Shown here: positions 15,142 through 23,564 of the stretch, in pieces | How positions within the stretch are numbered: the first letter of the stretch is position 1 | Layout: the number at the start of each line of letters is the position of its first letter | DNA from: JACQKA01 sp964462785 | GTDB lineage: Bacteria; Patescibacteriota; Minisyncoccia; Phycocordibacterales; UBA2100 | Direction of reading: 5' to 3' | Assembly (NCBI GenBank): GCA_964462785.1 | Contig: CAYWZA010000009.1 | Coordinates: 1 to 33,566 of the forward strand | DNA length: 33,566 nt | Made by a program: the position numbers and the translations under genes | The notes under the pieces: model-generated | What the model was told of the DNA's origin: nothing | The model's database searches: none | The model's input: the letters and a program-made list of their open reading frames with translations, nothing else

Positions 15142-15531
15142 CTATTTCCTACTGATCGTATCTTCAACCTGCTTAACCACCTCGGAGGGTATAGTCATAG
15201 CTTTCACAATGTAAGTGTCCGCGCCGAGCTCTTCTGTTTTCTTGCGCTCTTCTGCCGCGCTTTGATTGGTGAGCGCAATGAGTTTTGCCTGCTGCGCCAA
15301 TTTGCCGTCTTTTATCGCCCGTAACAAATCAAACCCGTCCTTTCCCGGCATCACCAAATCGAAGATCACCGCATCCGGCACAAACCCGCCTTGCAACACT
15401 TTAATTGCTTCGTCGACGGAAAAGCACGGCTGCACCGTGTGCCCGCTCTGATTGAATTTGAGCGAGTACATGTCAATCAAAAATTGGTCGTCATCGACCA
15501 ACAATATTTTGAATTTTTGTCCTTCTGTCAT
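15142..15531 (-). CDS. CheY-like single-domain response regulator
   Basis: The 129-residue protein is a lone receiver domain. Acidic residues DDD at 13-15, the phospho-acceptor Asp58 (FDLVMPGKDG), Thr88 (ALTN) and Lys110 (IVK) are all in place. There is no DNA-binding output, so it acts by protein contact like PilG/PilH or CheY. It lies inside the pilus operon between pilB and pilT, which suggests control of extension versus retraction. No histidine kinase is in the window. A 30-nt AT-rich gap separates it from pilB, without a Shine-Dalgarno. Confidence 0.9.
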   Translation of the reverse strand: MTEGQKFKILLVDDDQFLIDMYSLKFNQSGHTVQPCFSVDEAIKVLQGGFVPDAVIFDLVMPGKDGFDLLRAIKDGKLAQQAKLIALTNQSAAEERKKTEELGADTYIVKAMTIPSEVVKQVEDTISRK

Positions 15532-15561
15532 ATGTATATTGAATGCTATTACCGGGTCACA

Positions 15562-17382
15562 TTATAATTTGATCGGTCCTGCGGGTGCCTCCGGCGCATC
15601 CCCATCTTTTGCCGGTTCATCCTCCATGAGCTGAGTGCCTTCGTCAGGTGCTTTTGCAGCAGGCGGTGGCGCATCTTCGCTCATCAGCAAGCCGCCTAGT
15701 AAGTTTACCTCTGAAAACGGTATCAAGCCACCGAATGATTTGAGCATAGCGTCTTCCTTCATGGTGGTCATGCCCTGCTTGCGCGCCACTTCCCAAATCT
15801 TTGATTCGACCGGTGCTTTAAGAATCACCTCTTCAATTTGCGGACTCATTTGCATCACTTCAAAAACAGCGAGGCGACCACGCGTACCATTAGGGCATGT
15901 CGGTGTGCGTTTTGCTTCTGGAACCGTGTCAGGAATCTTGGGGCGAAATTGCTTGGGAAGAGTCGCTGTCTGATTTTCCATCATTTCGCGCATACTCTGC
16001 GATACTGGCGTTGGCTCCGCTGAATCGGGGCAGAGCTTGCGCGCCAAGCGCTGCGCCATCGAAAGAATGAGTGTCGGCGGAATGAGATACGGCTCGACTC
16101 CCATATCAATGAGACGCGGAATGGTGCCAATGGCGCTATTCGTGTGGATGGTAGAGAGCACGAGATGACCGGTCAGTGCAGCCTGAATCGCGAGCTTTGC
16201 CGTCTCACCGTCGCGGATTTCGCCGACCATAATGACGTTTGGATCTTGACGCAGTGTCGTGCGCAAACCGTTGGCGAACGTGTAGCCGATCTCGGGACGC
16301 ACCTGCGATTGATTGACGCCATCCATGTAATATTCCACCGGATCTTCGAGTGAGAGCACGTTTTTCGTCTCGCGATCAATTTCAGCAAGCATGGAATAGA
16401 GTGTGGTTGATTTTCCAGAACCGGTTGGTCCGGAGATAAGTATCATGCCGTAGGGGCGCTTAATCGCTTCGCGAATAGCCGCGAGATTCGCTTCCGAAAG
16501 CCCGAGCTGATCGAGCGGGATGAATCCTTGCTCACGATCGAGAATACGAATCACGATCTTCTCGCCGTTGTATGCGGGAAATGTCGAGACGCGGAAGTCT
16601 ACCTGCCTGCCATCAATGGAGGCGGAGAAGCGACCGTCCTGCGGCTTGCGGCGCTCATCGAGACGGATGGATGAGAGCACTTTAACGCGCGCAACAAGCG
16701 CGCGGTGTGTCTCGAGCGGCAACACGACACTCGTGTGCAGCGTGCCGTCCACACGATAGCGCACGCGCACGCCGCTGTTGGTCGGCTCAATGTGAATATC
16801 TGATGCGCTACCATCGATAGCGTAGCGCAGGATGGTCGATACCAATTTAATAGCGGGTGCGTCTTCGCGGATACCCATGTCGCCGCTTGAAAGTTTGTCA
16901 CTTGCGATGCCGCCTGCAGAACTGAGATTGAGTGAGATTCTGCCTTCATCGGCACTTAAGACATCTTCTTTGGCATCCTCCTTCTCCGTTTGCAGATCGG
17001 TAAGCGCCTTATCGACGTCACCGCCCAGCCCCTGATACATGGCGCGCCCCTTATCGAAATCCTGCGGCGTGATGCGGAATATTTTAAATGGTTTTCCCGT
17101 TTTTTTTGCAATGAATGACAGCGCGTCAATCGCGCCGAGATTCTCGGGGTCCACCATACCCACTTCAAGCACCCCATCGATGACTGCAAGCGGAATGATC
17201 TGGTAGTGCATCGCCGACTCCTCGGGAATGTATTTCAGGATGTCATAGGGGATGCGCTTTTCAGTGATCGTACGCACAGGCGCCGTTTCGTGCTCATGCA
17301 CACCGGTCTCGCCTTCGTGCACGAGATCTTTCGCCGTCACATCATCTAACATCGCTTGTATGTCAGTAATTGGTTGTGCCAT
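15562..17382 (-). CDS. pilB: Type IV pilus extension ATPase
   Basis: The 606-residue GspE/PilB-type motor drives pilin polymerisation. It has an N-terminal MshEN-like domain (about 40-120), then the ATPase core with GPTGSGKST at 318-326, SLEDPVEYY, Walker B IMVGEIRD and LSTIHTNSA. The tetracysteine zinc site of the family is reduced to two cysteines (KLCPDS and PTCPNG). The C-terminus is an unusual tail of about 50 residues rich in Ala, Pro, Asp and Glu. It lies in the operon after the PilP-like gene and before the response regulator. Confidence 0.93.
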   Translation of the reverse strand: MAQPITDIQAMLDDVTAKDLVHEGETGVHEHETAPVRTITEKRIPYDILKYIPEESAMHYQIIPLAVIDGVLEVGMVDPENLGAIDALSFIAKKTGKPFKIFRITPQDFDKGRAMYQGLGGDVDKALTDLQTEKEDAKEDVLSADEGRISLNLSSAGGIASDKLSSGDMGIREDAPAIKLVSTILRYAIDGSASDIHIEPTNSGVRVRYRVDGTLHTSVVLPLETHRALVARVKVLSSIRLDERRKPQDGRFSASIDGRQVDFRVSTFPAYNGEKIVIRILDREQGFIPLDQLGLSEANLAAIREAIKRPYGMILISGPTGSGKSTTLYSMLAEIDRETKNVLSLEDPVEYYMDGVNQSQVRPEIGYTFANGLRTTLRQDPNVIMVGEIRDGETAKLAIQAALTGHLVLSTIHTNSAIGTIPRLIDMGVEPYLIPPTLILSMAQRLARKLCPDSAEPTPVSQSMREMMENQTATLPKQFRPKIPDTVPEAKRTPTCPNGTRGRLAVFEVMQMSPQIEEVILKAPVESKIWEVARKQGMTTMKEDAMLKSFGGLIPFSEVNLLGGLLMSEDAPPPAAKAPDEGTQLMEDEPAKDGDAPEAPAGPIKL

Positions 17383-17431
17383 ATGTTGTTGCTACCGCCG
17401 CCGCGCCTTAGAGGATACCGCACGGCAAGCG

Positions 17432-17782
17432 TTAGTTGCCGGTATCGGTACTCTCCTCTGGCGCCGCACTGTCGTAGCCAAGTGGAGCGAAGGGGTTGCG
17501 GCGACCGATTGGCTCCGCAACAATCTCTGTCCTGAAATCGCGCAGCGCGCTAAAGGCAGGATTACTGAAGATACTGCCCGTGAGCTGAATCGCCCGTAGC
17601 TGAAAGAGCGTGTCCAGAATAGCGCGCTCCTCGGGAGAGGCGGTGGTCGCCTCTACCGGCTTCGTCTCAAGCAAACCGGCCGGCTCCTCCTGCTTCATGA
17701 GCGTGTACCACGCCACGAGCCCGATAAACAACCCGCCAAACGCGACGAGCACTATTTTGTTCTTCATTAAACGATCAAACAT
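17432..17782 (-). CDS. PilP-like pilus assembly protein
   Basis: The 116-residue protein has a membrane anchor near the start (IVLVAFGGLFIGLVAWYTL, about 10-28), a Pro/Glu-rich linker and a short C-terminal segment FRTEIVAEPIGRRNPFAPLG. The RRNPFAP ending is a common mark of PilP-type lipoproteins and their CPR counterparts. It follows pilO by 4 nt and precedes pilB, the usual place of pilP. Without an outer membrane secretin it would only link to the PilN-PilO inner-membrane complex. Sequence similarity is weak and the call depends on gene order. Confidence 0.6.
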   Translation of the reverse strand: MFDRLMKNKIVLVAFGGLFIGLVAWYTLMKQEEPAGLLETKPVEATTASPEERAILDTLFQLRAIQLTGSIFSNPAFSALRDFRTEIVAEPIGRRNPFAPLGYDSAAPEESTDTGN

Positions 17783-17786
17783 ATAA

Positions 17787-18380
17787 TTATTTTAACCAAA
17801 ACGTGCGCAGCGTGAGGTTGTAACGGTAGATGGGTTCCAGAACAACGCCTGTTTTTTCATCTGCTTTTGGTACTTGCTCCGGATCAATGGAGAAAGCGTC
17901 GAGCTCCACCAAACGCAAGCTGGTTTCCAAGTCCTGAATAAATTTGGTGAAGTTTGCGTACGTGCCACGCGTCGAGAATTCGAGGGTGAGCGCATCATAT
18001 TTCTGTTTTTGCTCGCCGATACTGCCAATGACCGTCGCGGCAGTTTTTTCTGTCTTTTCATGTTTGCTGATGACCACATTCTGCACCGCCATGCCGTAGC
18101 GTGTCGCCATGTTGTCGATATCAAGCACCAAGCGCACGTTATCGACATGATCCGGCAGCATGCGCGTAAGACGATCGAGTTGTTCGGAACTAAAGGTGTT
18201 GTATTTGGCGAGCAGAGAGCGTTTGAGCTCCTGTAGCTCGCGCGCTTTATCAAGCGCCGCATTGTATTCAGTGATACGGACCTGAAGCGCTTTGACTGAG
18301 ATATATGCCGGCTGGGTATAGACAAAGAACACCGCTCCGGCAACCGCTAAGGCAAGTATAGTTGAAAATATTTTTGTCAT
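17787..18380 (-). CDS. pilO: PilO-like pilus assembly protein
   Basis: The 197-residue protein begins with one membrane helix (IFSTILALAVAGAVFFVYT), then a long coiled-coil helix (about 30-85) and a small ferredoxin-like alpha/beta domain with FSTRGTYANFTKFIQDLETSLRLVEL, the core pattern of PilO. PilO pairs with PilN to form the inner-membrane alignment complex. It lies 20 nt after the PilN-like gene. The start is an ATG with no Shine-Dalgarno. Confidence 0.82.
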   Translation of the reverse strand: MTKIFSTILALAVAGAVFFVYTQPAYISVKALQVRITEYNAALDKARELQELKRSLLAKYNTFSSEQLDRLTRMLPDHVDNVRLVLDIDNMATRYGMAVQNVVISKHEKTEKTAATVIGSIGEQKQKYDALTLEFSTRGTYANFTKFIQDLETSLRLVELDAFSIDPEQVPKADEKTGVVLEPIYRYNLTLRTFWLK

Positions 18381-18400
18381 AGAATCTCGAATCGGGAAGT

Positions 18401-19066
18401 TTACGGTGCAAAGCCTGGTATTGAGCTATCCGATTGATTTGATGTCGGCTGCGTGGCTGGAGCGCTTGCAGCAGCCGCTTGTTGCAACAAACCTACGAAA
18501 CGAAGATTGACGGGATTCACATTCGCAGATAAATCGAAGGCGACACCGTCCTGCTGACGGTTGATGTTGGAAAAAATAGGACTCACGATTGCGCCATGCT
18601 TACCAAAAAGATCGGCTTGCAGCGCAATGGAATTCACACTGCGCGCCAAACCGCTGAAATCGATTGTTATTCCCGCTTTGCCGTTCGCTGTGTATTTCAT
18701 ACTCTTAAACGATACCGTGTCGAGCGTGAGCTCTTCGAGAGTTTTCATGAGCACCGACGGAGCGAGGTGCACTGCAAGCAAATCCTCAGCCGCGCGCATG
18801 CGATCATCGAGGCGATTAAGCTCGGCGATGAGTGCCGGCTCGAAAGCACCCTGTGCACGCTTGAGCTGCTCTTGCTTGCCGGAAAGGCTCGACTCGAGAA
18901 ACTTCACATAGAGAAATACGGCAACGCCCAACGCCACCGATGCCACCAAAAGCACGATCGCGAATAGCACAAGCAGATCAGCGCCTCCGCCGACCCCCCG
19001 CTTCCGCACGCGACCCGGCTGCAGGGTGTCGCGCGGAATAAATGATCCTTTAATGTTTGATTCCAT
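18401..19066 (-). CDS. pilN: PilN-like pilus assembly protein
   Basis: The 221-residue protein has a cytosolic N-terminus (FIPRDTL, resembling the conserved INLLP-type motif that PilM binds), one membrane helix (about 30-55), a coiled coil and a periplasm-side-type alpha/beta domain ending in an Ala/Pro/Ser-rich tail. The ATG at 19066 is chosen over a GTG at 19090 because the family starts close to this point. It follows pilM by about 100 nt, a gap that holds an AT-rich stretch and perhaps a weak promoter. The assignment rests on topology and order pilM-N-O-P. Confidence 0.78.
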   Translation of the reverse strand: MESNIKGSFIPRDTLQPGRVRKRGVGGGADLLVLFAIVLLVASVALGVAVFLYVKFLESSLSGKQEQLKRAQGAFEPALIAELNRLDDRMRAAEDLLAVHLAPSVLMKTLEELTLDTVSFKSMKYTANGKAGITIDFSGLARSVNSIALQADLFGKHGAIVSPIFSNINRQQDGVAFDLSANVNPVNLRFVGLLQQAAAASAPATQPTSNQSDSSIPGFAP

Positions 19067-19169
19067 TCGAAGAAATGGTGCGCGACGCACGCACAGAGCG
19101 CACGCTATATATTATTGCATGGAAAAAGCCTGCTCTGGCGTCAAGAAGTGGATAGTGAACAACACATCG

Positions 19170-20321
19170 TCATCCTTGAGAAAGACGGCGTAAGCCCACA
19201 CCCACGGCTGTGGCAAATCCGGGACCAATGGTGCGCAGCACGTCTTCAAGAAAAGCTGGTGATTCCACTCGTGCAAATGGATGCGCAACCTCGACATCAA
19301 TATGCATGGCTTCGTGCGCAAAAGGAGTCAAATTGGGAAGTGATGCGCCGCCACCAATTAAGACAACTTTGCTGACATTCCTGTTGTATCGCTTGCCGTA
19401 GGTGACCAACACGCGATTTGCCTCGGCAAAAATACGCGAGAGCGGCGACGAAAGCGCTTCGTGCATGCGGTCATTTTCCTCACGTGAATACATGGGCGAC
19501 TCGTTGAGCCCTGTCTCGCGCTTCATGCGTTCGGCTTTTTCAAACGTCCAGTCGAGCGAGCGTCCGAGGATTTCTGTCATTTGCTGCGCGCCGATGTTGA
19601 GCAGATGCGATAGGCGCACGATGCCTCGCTCGACAACATATATTTTTGCTGATGATGCGCCGATATCGATGATGGCGATCGGCGCCGTCGCATGCCCGAG
19701 CGATGAACGGATGGCGCTGAAAATTTCTATTTCGAAAAAATTCACCACCAACCCTGTTGTTTCTGTCACTGTCTGGTACGCACGGAGGATGTCGTTGTGA
19801 ATTGCCGCAAGCAGTACCTCCTGCCCTTTCTTTTGCATTGGCGTTTCTTTTTCTACACGGTCAAAAGCGTCCTGCTCGCGCTCTTCTTTCGGGATGGCAA
19901 ACCAATCGAGAGTCACTTCGGAGATAGGAATCGGAATATATTTGCGCGCTTCGATCGGGATCATGCGCTTGAGCTGCTCTTTATCCACCTCCGGTAGATC
20001 GATGATAGAAATGAGGCTTGAGCTGAATGGAATGGCAACGCCCGCGTGCGTGGCGGTTACGTTTGCCTCTTTCATGACATCGGAGAGGGCGGCGGCGAGT
20101 TTGTCGGTGGCAAGCTTTGTAGCTTTGCCGACAGCGACGCCGCCATAGGGGCCGAGCGCAATCTCACCGTATGTCTCAAGAATGGCGGATCCCTTTGCTG
20201 AGCGCAGCTGCACCACCTTGATAGACGATGAGCCGATATCGATGCCGAGCACGCTGTCATCCTTGTCCTGCCCCGTGAATGTGGAGAGCATGTTTTGAAG
20301 ACTACTCGTCAGCGAGGCCAT
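19170..20321 (-). CDS. pilM: Actin-like pilus assembly ATPase
   Basis: The 383-residue protein shows actin/FtsA-fold motifs: phosphate 1 GIDIGSSSIKVV (about 26-37), phosphate 2 IIDIGASSAKIYVV, and the adenosine motif LIGGGASLPNL. PilM sits on the cytosolic face and binds PilN. It is the first gene of the eight-gene operon ending at pilC. The ATG is fixed by TGCTATACT (20328-20336), a -10 box 6 nt upstream. The operon diverges from comF, whose start is 54 bp away, so the two promoters overlap the same short region. Confidence 0.93.
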   Translation of the reverse strand: MASLTSSLQNMLSTFTGQDKDDSVLGIDIGSSSIKVVQLRSAKGSAILETYGEIALGPYGGVAVGKATKLATDKLAAALSDVMKEANVTATHAGVAIPFSSSLISIIDLPEVDKEQLKRMIPIEARKYIPIPISEVTLDWFAIPKEEREQDAFDRVEKETPMQKKGQEVLLAAIHNDILRAYQTVTETTGLVVNFFEIEIFSAIRSSLGHATAPIAIIDIGASSAKIYVVERGIVRLSHLLNIGAQQMTEILGRSLDWTFEKAERMKRETGLNESPMYSREENDRMHEALSSPLSRIFAEANRVLVTYGKRYNRNVSKVVLIGGGASLPNLTPFAHEAMHIDVEVAHPFARVESPAFLEDVLRTIGPGFATAVGVGLRRLSQG

Positions 20322-20327
20322 ACGGGA

Positions 20328-20336
20328 AGTATAGCA
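20328..20336 (-). promoter_or_regulatory. Extended -10 promoter of pilM operon, leaderless
   Basis: TG-C-TATACT ends 6 nt before the pilM ATG. It drives pilM to pilC. Confidence 0.7.
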
Positions 20337-20362
20337 GATTTTCTGAAAGAGAACGGGCGCTG

Positions 20363-20368
20363 TAGAAT
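20363..20368 (+). promoter_or_regulatory. -10 box of comF, leaderless
   Basis: TAGAAT lies 6 nt before the comF ATG at 20375, back to back with the pilM promoter. Confidence 0.6.
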
Positions 20369-20374
20369 TTGTCC

Positions 20375-21091
20375 ATGCACCTGCAACAGTTTTTTAGGGA
20401 CTTTTGGCGCACTGTGCTCGACGTGGTATTTCCAGCAAGCGATCGCGCGCGGCGTGTGGCAGCCGGAAGCACTACTCCCCTGCCGTGCGCGCCGCACGTG
20501 AAAACACTATGCGGTAGAGACATTACCATACTCGCTTCCTACGAAAATGTGCGCGTACGCGACGCGATCTGCGCACTCAAATTTGAGCGCGACAAACAGT
20601 CACTTGATCTGCTTTCGTGTATGCTCAACGAATTTCTCGTCGAGCAGCAGGCGGACGAGGCGCTTTTTGGTGGACGCATCGTCGCCATCCCCATACCCCT
20701 CGGCAAAAAGCGCCATAGCGAGCGCGGCATGAATCAAGTCGAGGCAATACTCAAAAACACCGCGCTCGCCCGCAGTGGAAGTATCAACATCGTGCCTGCA
20801 CTCGTGCGCACACGCGAGACACTGCAGCAAAGCACGTTGCCGCGTGATAAACGAATGGAAAATGTGCACGGCGCCTTCGGCGCCGTGCACCACCTCCTCC
20901 CCACCCTCCATAATGCTACCGCCGAGATTTTCAAGGAGCGAAGCGACTATGAAAATCCAAGTGTGGTTGCGAAGCAAGCCACCGTTCTATTAATAGACGA
21001 CGTTGCAACGACCGGAGCCACCCTCTCCGAAGCGGCAACTGCGCTCGAAAACGAGAACATTCGCGTCGAACTGTTGGCACTTGCGGGCTAA
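20375..21091 (+). CDS. comF: ComF-family phosphoribosyltransferase-like protein
   Basis: This 238-residue member of the ComF/GntX family is linked to DNA uptake. The PRPP-binding loop LLIDDVATTGATL is clear near the C-terminus, and IPIPLGKKRHSERGMNQVE matches the conserved substrate region. The N-terminal cysteine-rich zinc motif of the family is missing. About 30 extra residues sit between the NVHGAFG motif and the PRPP loop, beginning at a perfect 12-bp hairpin in the DNA (20864-20890). The ATG is preferred to a TTG two codons earlier because of the -10 spacing. Divergence from the pilus operon supports a competence role. Confidence 0.85.
   Translation: MHLQQFFRDFWRTVLDVVFPASDRARRVAAGSTTPLPCAPHVKTLCGRDITILASYENVRVRDAICALKFERDKQSLDLLSCMLNEFLVEQQADEALFGGRIVAIPIPLGKKRHSERGMNQVEAILKNTALARSGSINIVPALVRTRETLQQSTLPRDKRMENVHGAFGAVHHLLPTLHNATAEIFKERSDYENPSVVAKQATVLLIDDVATTGATLSEAATALENENIRVELLALAG
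20864..20890. repeat. Perfect 12-bp hairpin inside comF
   Basis: GTGCACGGCGCC and its inverse are separated by TTC. The segment encodes the mirror-like VHGAFGAVH at a conserved position of ComF. Confidence 0.8.
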
Positions 21092-21103
21092 GAAGTAGCG
21101 CTA

Positions 21104-21109
21104 TATAGT
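21104..21109 (+). promoter_or_regulatory. -10 box of gene at 21116, leaderless
   Basis: TATAGT lies 6 nt before the ATG at 21116 and 12 nt after the comF stop. Confidence 0.55.
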
Positions 21110-21115
21110 CCTCCT

Positions 21116-21823
21116 ATGTTCGACATGACGCGCCTCAGCACCACGCGCAGCATCGTCTTTATCTTAAGCGTTTTTGCTGTCTGGACGATCCTCTCCATAG
21201 GATGGTACGTCTGCGGCACAAACCATATGTGCGATATTACCGCCACGGCGGAGACAGAAGTTGTGGTCGGGCTTGCCGACACACAAGCTCCCGTCGCAGT
21301 GGCATTCGATCGCGCAGGCGCTGCGGGAGAAATTTTTGTCATGCTCATGATCGCATTTACCTTGGGTGCACTCTTGGGGCGCATCCTCGCCATCCCGCGC
21401 GACACCGACACAGAATCGTCAGCATCAGTAGCTCAGGAGTCGGAGCGCTCATCACCGCGCACCGGCGCACCAGTGCACATCAGCGAACTCACCAAAGCGG
21501 CGATACGCACTCCAATCCCCATGCCCATCCCGCAACATACTGCGGCACCAGTTGCAATCAGTGAGAAAAAAGAGGTCTCTCCGACTGTGATTCACCTCGG
21601 TGGAACTGCCCCCACTCCGCACCAACCAGCAGTAAAACAAAACGCGTGGAACACACCGCGTACAACGGCTCCCATTTTCCCACCGAAGCAAGCGACCGCT
21701 CCTGTGCTACAGATCAAACAAACTCCCACACTAGCGATGCAGCCCAAACCACTTTCATCCGACCGCCCCAAAATCCGCTTCAACACTTCGTGGAGCAAAC
21801 CTGCTGAGTCAAAACGCTCGTAA
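21116..21823 (+). CDS. Membrane-anchored Pro/Thr-rich protein
   Basis: The 235-residue protein is not of a family I can name. It has a first membrane helix (about 11-30), a short loop with VCGTNHMCD that may hold a disulfide, a second helix (about 71-90), then a long tail rich in Pro, Thr, Ala and Gln with little predicted fold, ending in a basic segment. The topology suggests both ends on the cytosolic side, with the tail acting as a flexible linker or tether. It lies 24 nt after comF but has its own -10 box. A bidirectional terminator follows. Confidence 0.75.
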   Translation: MFDMTRLSTTRSIVFILSVFAVWTILSIGWYVCGTNHMCDITATAETEVVVGLADTQAPVAVAFDRAGAAGEIFVMLMIAFTLGALLGRILAIPRDTDTESSASVAQESERSSPRTGAPVHISELTKAAIRTPIPMPIPQHTAAPVAISEKKEVSPTVIHLGGTAPTPHQPAVKQNAWNTPRTTAPIFPPKQATAPVLQIKQTPTLAMQPKPLSSDRPKIRFNTSWSKPAESKRS

Positions 21824-21846
21824 AAAAGCTCTGCGACAAACAACAT

Positions 21847-21877
21847 AAAAAGGCGCGCCCTTCGGTCGCGCCTTTTT
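21847..21877. terminator. Bidirectional terminator between convergent genes
   Basis: An 11-bp stem (21847-21857 with 21867-21877) of AAAAAGGCGCG and its inverse serves both the gene ending at 21823 and the one ending at 21892. Confidence 0.88.
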
Positions 21878-21891
21878 ATCCCCTTCATTCG

Positions 21892-22956
21892 CTACTTATT
21901 GCATGAAGTGTCGTGTCGCGTCTGGCTGCATGAGCAGAAATATTTGATGCCACTATCGGATGGCTGCCCGAGGCAGATGCCGGTTGCACATTCGCCGCCA
22001 TGCTGGCACACCTCGCCCGCGCGCTTGGCACCAAGCTTGCCGGTATCCACCTGAATGGTCTTGGTCTCGGTGCAGAAATCAAGCGGCGCCGCCTGATTAC
22101 CACGCGGGCGATCTGCATCAAAGGCACACCGCTGCGGCTTGAGCTCCTGCGGCTTTGTCGTGCATGGCTTTGAGCAGATGATCACGCCGTTATCCTGGCA
22201 GAGCTGCGCCTTCGCGAAACGCGAATCAAATGCGGTCACGCAAAATTGATCCGCCGCCGCAAGCGCGCTACACGTCACCATTTTTTTATTCTTCTGATAG
22301 AACTCGCACACGAGCGAATCCTCCGGAATATCCGCGCTCACCGTGCCATCTGGTCCCTGCACCTGAATCACCACATGTTTGGTGGTCGTCACTTGTATAA
22401 GGCGCCCGAGTATTTCGCGATAGCGATCGAAAGAACGCGCGACGGTATCGCGCATGCCGCCCCACCATCTCCCCGGGACATTGAAGACGTTCTGCCACGA
22501 CTTTCCGAGATTCGGACCCTTAATAGCTGCCGGCACATTTCCATCAGGACTGCATTGCACATACATCTCCGCGTACAAATCGCCTATCTGCGTCTCGCAC
22601 GTTGCGCCCACATTGCATGTCGGGCAAATGCGACACGTGTTCTTTTCATTCGCACACACGCCGCCCTGCGGTGCGCCATTGCAATAGAAAGGAGTCTTGC
22701 TGCCATCAACGCCGCTTTGCGTTTTTGCGTCTGGATGCGCAAGTGAACACACTTTGTGATTATCTGCGTTATACCCCGCACACTTGAGCCCCACCGCCGC
22801 GCACACTTTGTTTCCCGAGTTCATCGCCGAATCGTTGCCGTCTACGATATAATACGTCTGCCCCTTGTACTCCACCGACTTCGGCGCCGCCAACGCGACG
22901 TTCGCTGAGCCGAGACACACTACCACCGCAAGCAACGTGAGCACTCCTATGCGCAT
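21892..22956 (-). CDS. Secreted cysteine-rich protein
   Basis: The 354-residue protein has a clean signal peptide (MRIGVLTLLAVVVCLG, cut after ALA near residue 24). The mature part has 24 cysteines, an even number suited to 12 disulfides, in three clusters: residues about 50-145 with CRICPTC, a mid domain after a Trp-rich segment (RWWGGM), and a C-terminal domain with CQHGGECATGIC and FCSCSQ, which resembles small EGF- or knottin-like modules. I do not know the family. Export with many disulfides implies an oxidising cell surface. Start fixed by TATAGT (22963-22968) 6 nt before the ATG. Confidence 0.8.
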   Translation of the reverse strand: MRIGVLTLLAVVVCLGSANVALAAPKSVEYKGQTYYIVDGNDSAMNSGNKVCAAVGLKCAGYNADNHKVCSLAHPDAKTQSGVDGSKTPFYCNGAPQGGVCANEKNTCRICPTCNVGATCETQIGDLYAEMYVQCSPDGNVPAAIKGPNLGKSWQNVFNVPGRWWGGMRDTVARSFDRYREILGRLIQVTTTKHVVIQVQGPDGTVSADIPEDSLVCEFYQKNKKMVTCSALAAADQFCVTAFDSRFAKAQLCQDNGVIICSKPCTTKPQELKPQRCAFDADRPRGNQAAPLDFCTETKTIQVDTGKLGAKRAGEVCQHGGECATGICLGQPSDSGIKYFCSCSQTRHDTSCNK

Positions 22957-22962
22957 ATAGAT

Positions 22963-22968
22963 ACTATA
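22963..22968 (-). promoter_or_regulatory. -10 box of the cysteine-rich protein gene, leaderless
   Basis: TATAGT lies 6 nt before the ATG at 22956. Confidence 0.55.
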
Positions 22969-23030
22969 GAAAATTACTGTTATGGAATTATGGTATCACA
23001 AGAGTGCTTCTCGTATAGAGCCGTACTGTA

Positions 23031-23564
23031 TTAACTGCGTGGGACATACCGCCGCAATTCGCGACGAAGCACTTTGTGGTTAGGCTGAGTGTGCGCCACC
23101 AATTGCCAAAAATCGCGCGAATGATTGTGTTCTTTCAGATGACACAGTTCGTGCACAACAACATAATCCGCAAGCTCCCGCGGGAGAAAAAGAAGCGCGT
23201 ATGAAAAATTAAGATTTCCCTTTCGTGAGCAGCTGCCCCACAGTCGTCTCGTGTTTTTTATGGCAATCCGCCCGTACGAAAACCCATACGCCTTGTTCCA
23301 ATACTCGATGCGCTCGGTGAGAAAAGCGCGTGCTTCTTCGCGGTGCGTGAGATATGCACGTCTGCCGGAAATGGGGAGTAGTTTCAGGTGCGCGGTGCGC
23401 GTTATTGCCCGCTCAATCCACTGCGCATGCCCGCGCACAAATCGCTCGATACTTCCCTCTCCTATCCCAGAAGGAGCTACAACCACAACTCCACCGCCCG
23501 GCAGCACGCGCAGGCGCATGTACTTCGCGCGATTACTCCGCTTCAGCGTATATTCCATTGTCAT
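23031..23564 (-). CDS. YgjP-like (DUF45) zinc metallopeptidase
   Basis: The 177-residue protein matches the YgjP/DUF45 family of M48-related, SprT-like hydrolases. The zinc motif VVHELCHLKEHNHS carries His138, Glu139 and His142, followed by His146 and His148 as candidate third ligands; RRLWGSCSRKGNLNF, a strong family mark, precedes it. No signal peptide is present, so it is cytosolic. The first ATG at 23564 and a second at 23558 are both possible. No Shine-Dalgarno or clear -10 box precedes it. The physiological substrate of this family is poorly known. Confidence 0.88.
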   Translation of the reverse strand: MTMEYTLKRSNRAKYMRLRVLPGGGVVVVAPSGIGEGSIERFVRGHAQWIERAITRTAHLKLLPISGRRAYLTHREEARAFLTERIEYWNKAYGFSYGRIAIKNTRRLWGSCSRKGNLNFSYALLFLPRELADYVVVHELCHLKEHNHSRDFWQLVAHTQPNHKVLRRELRRYVPRS

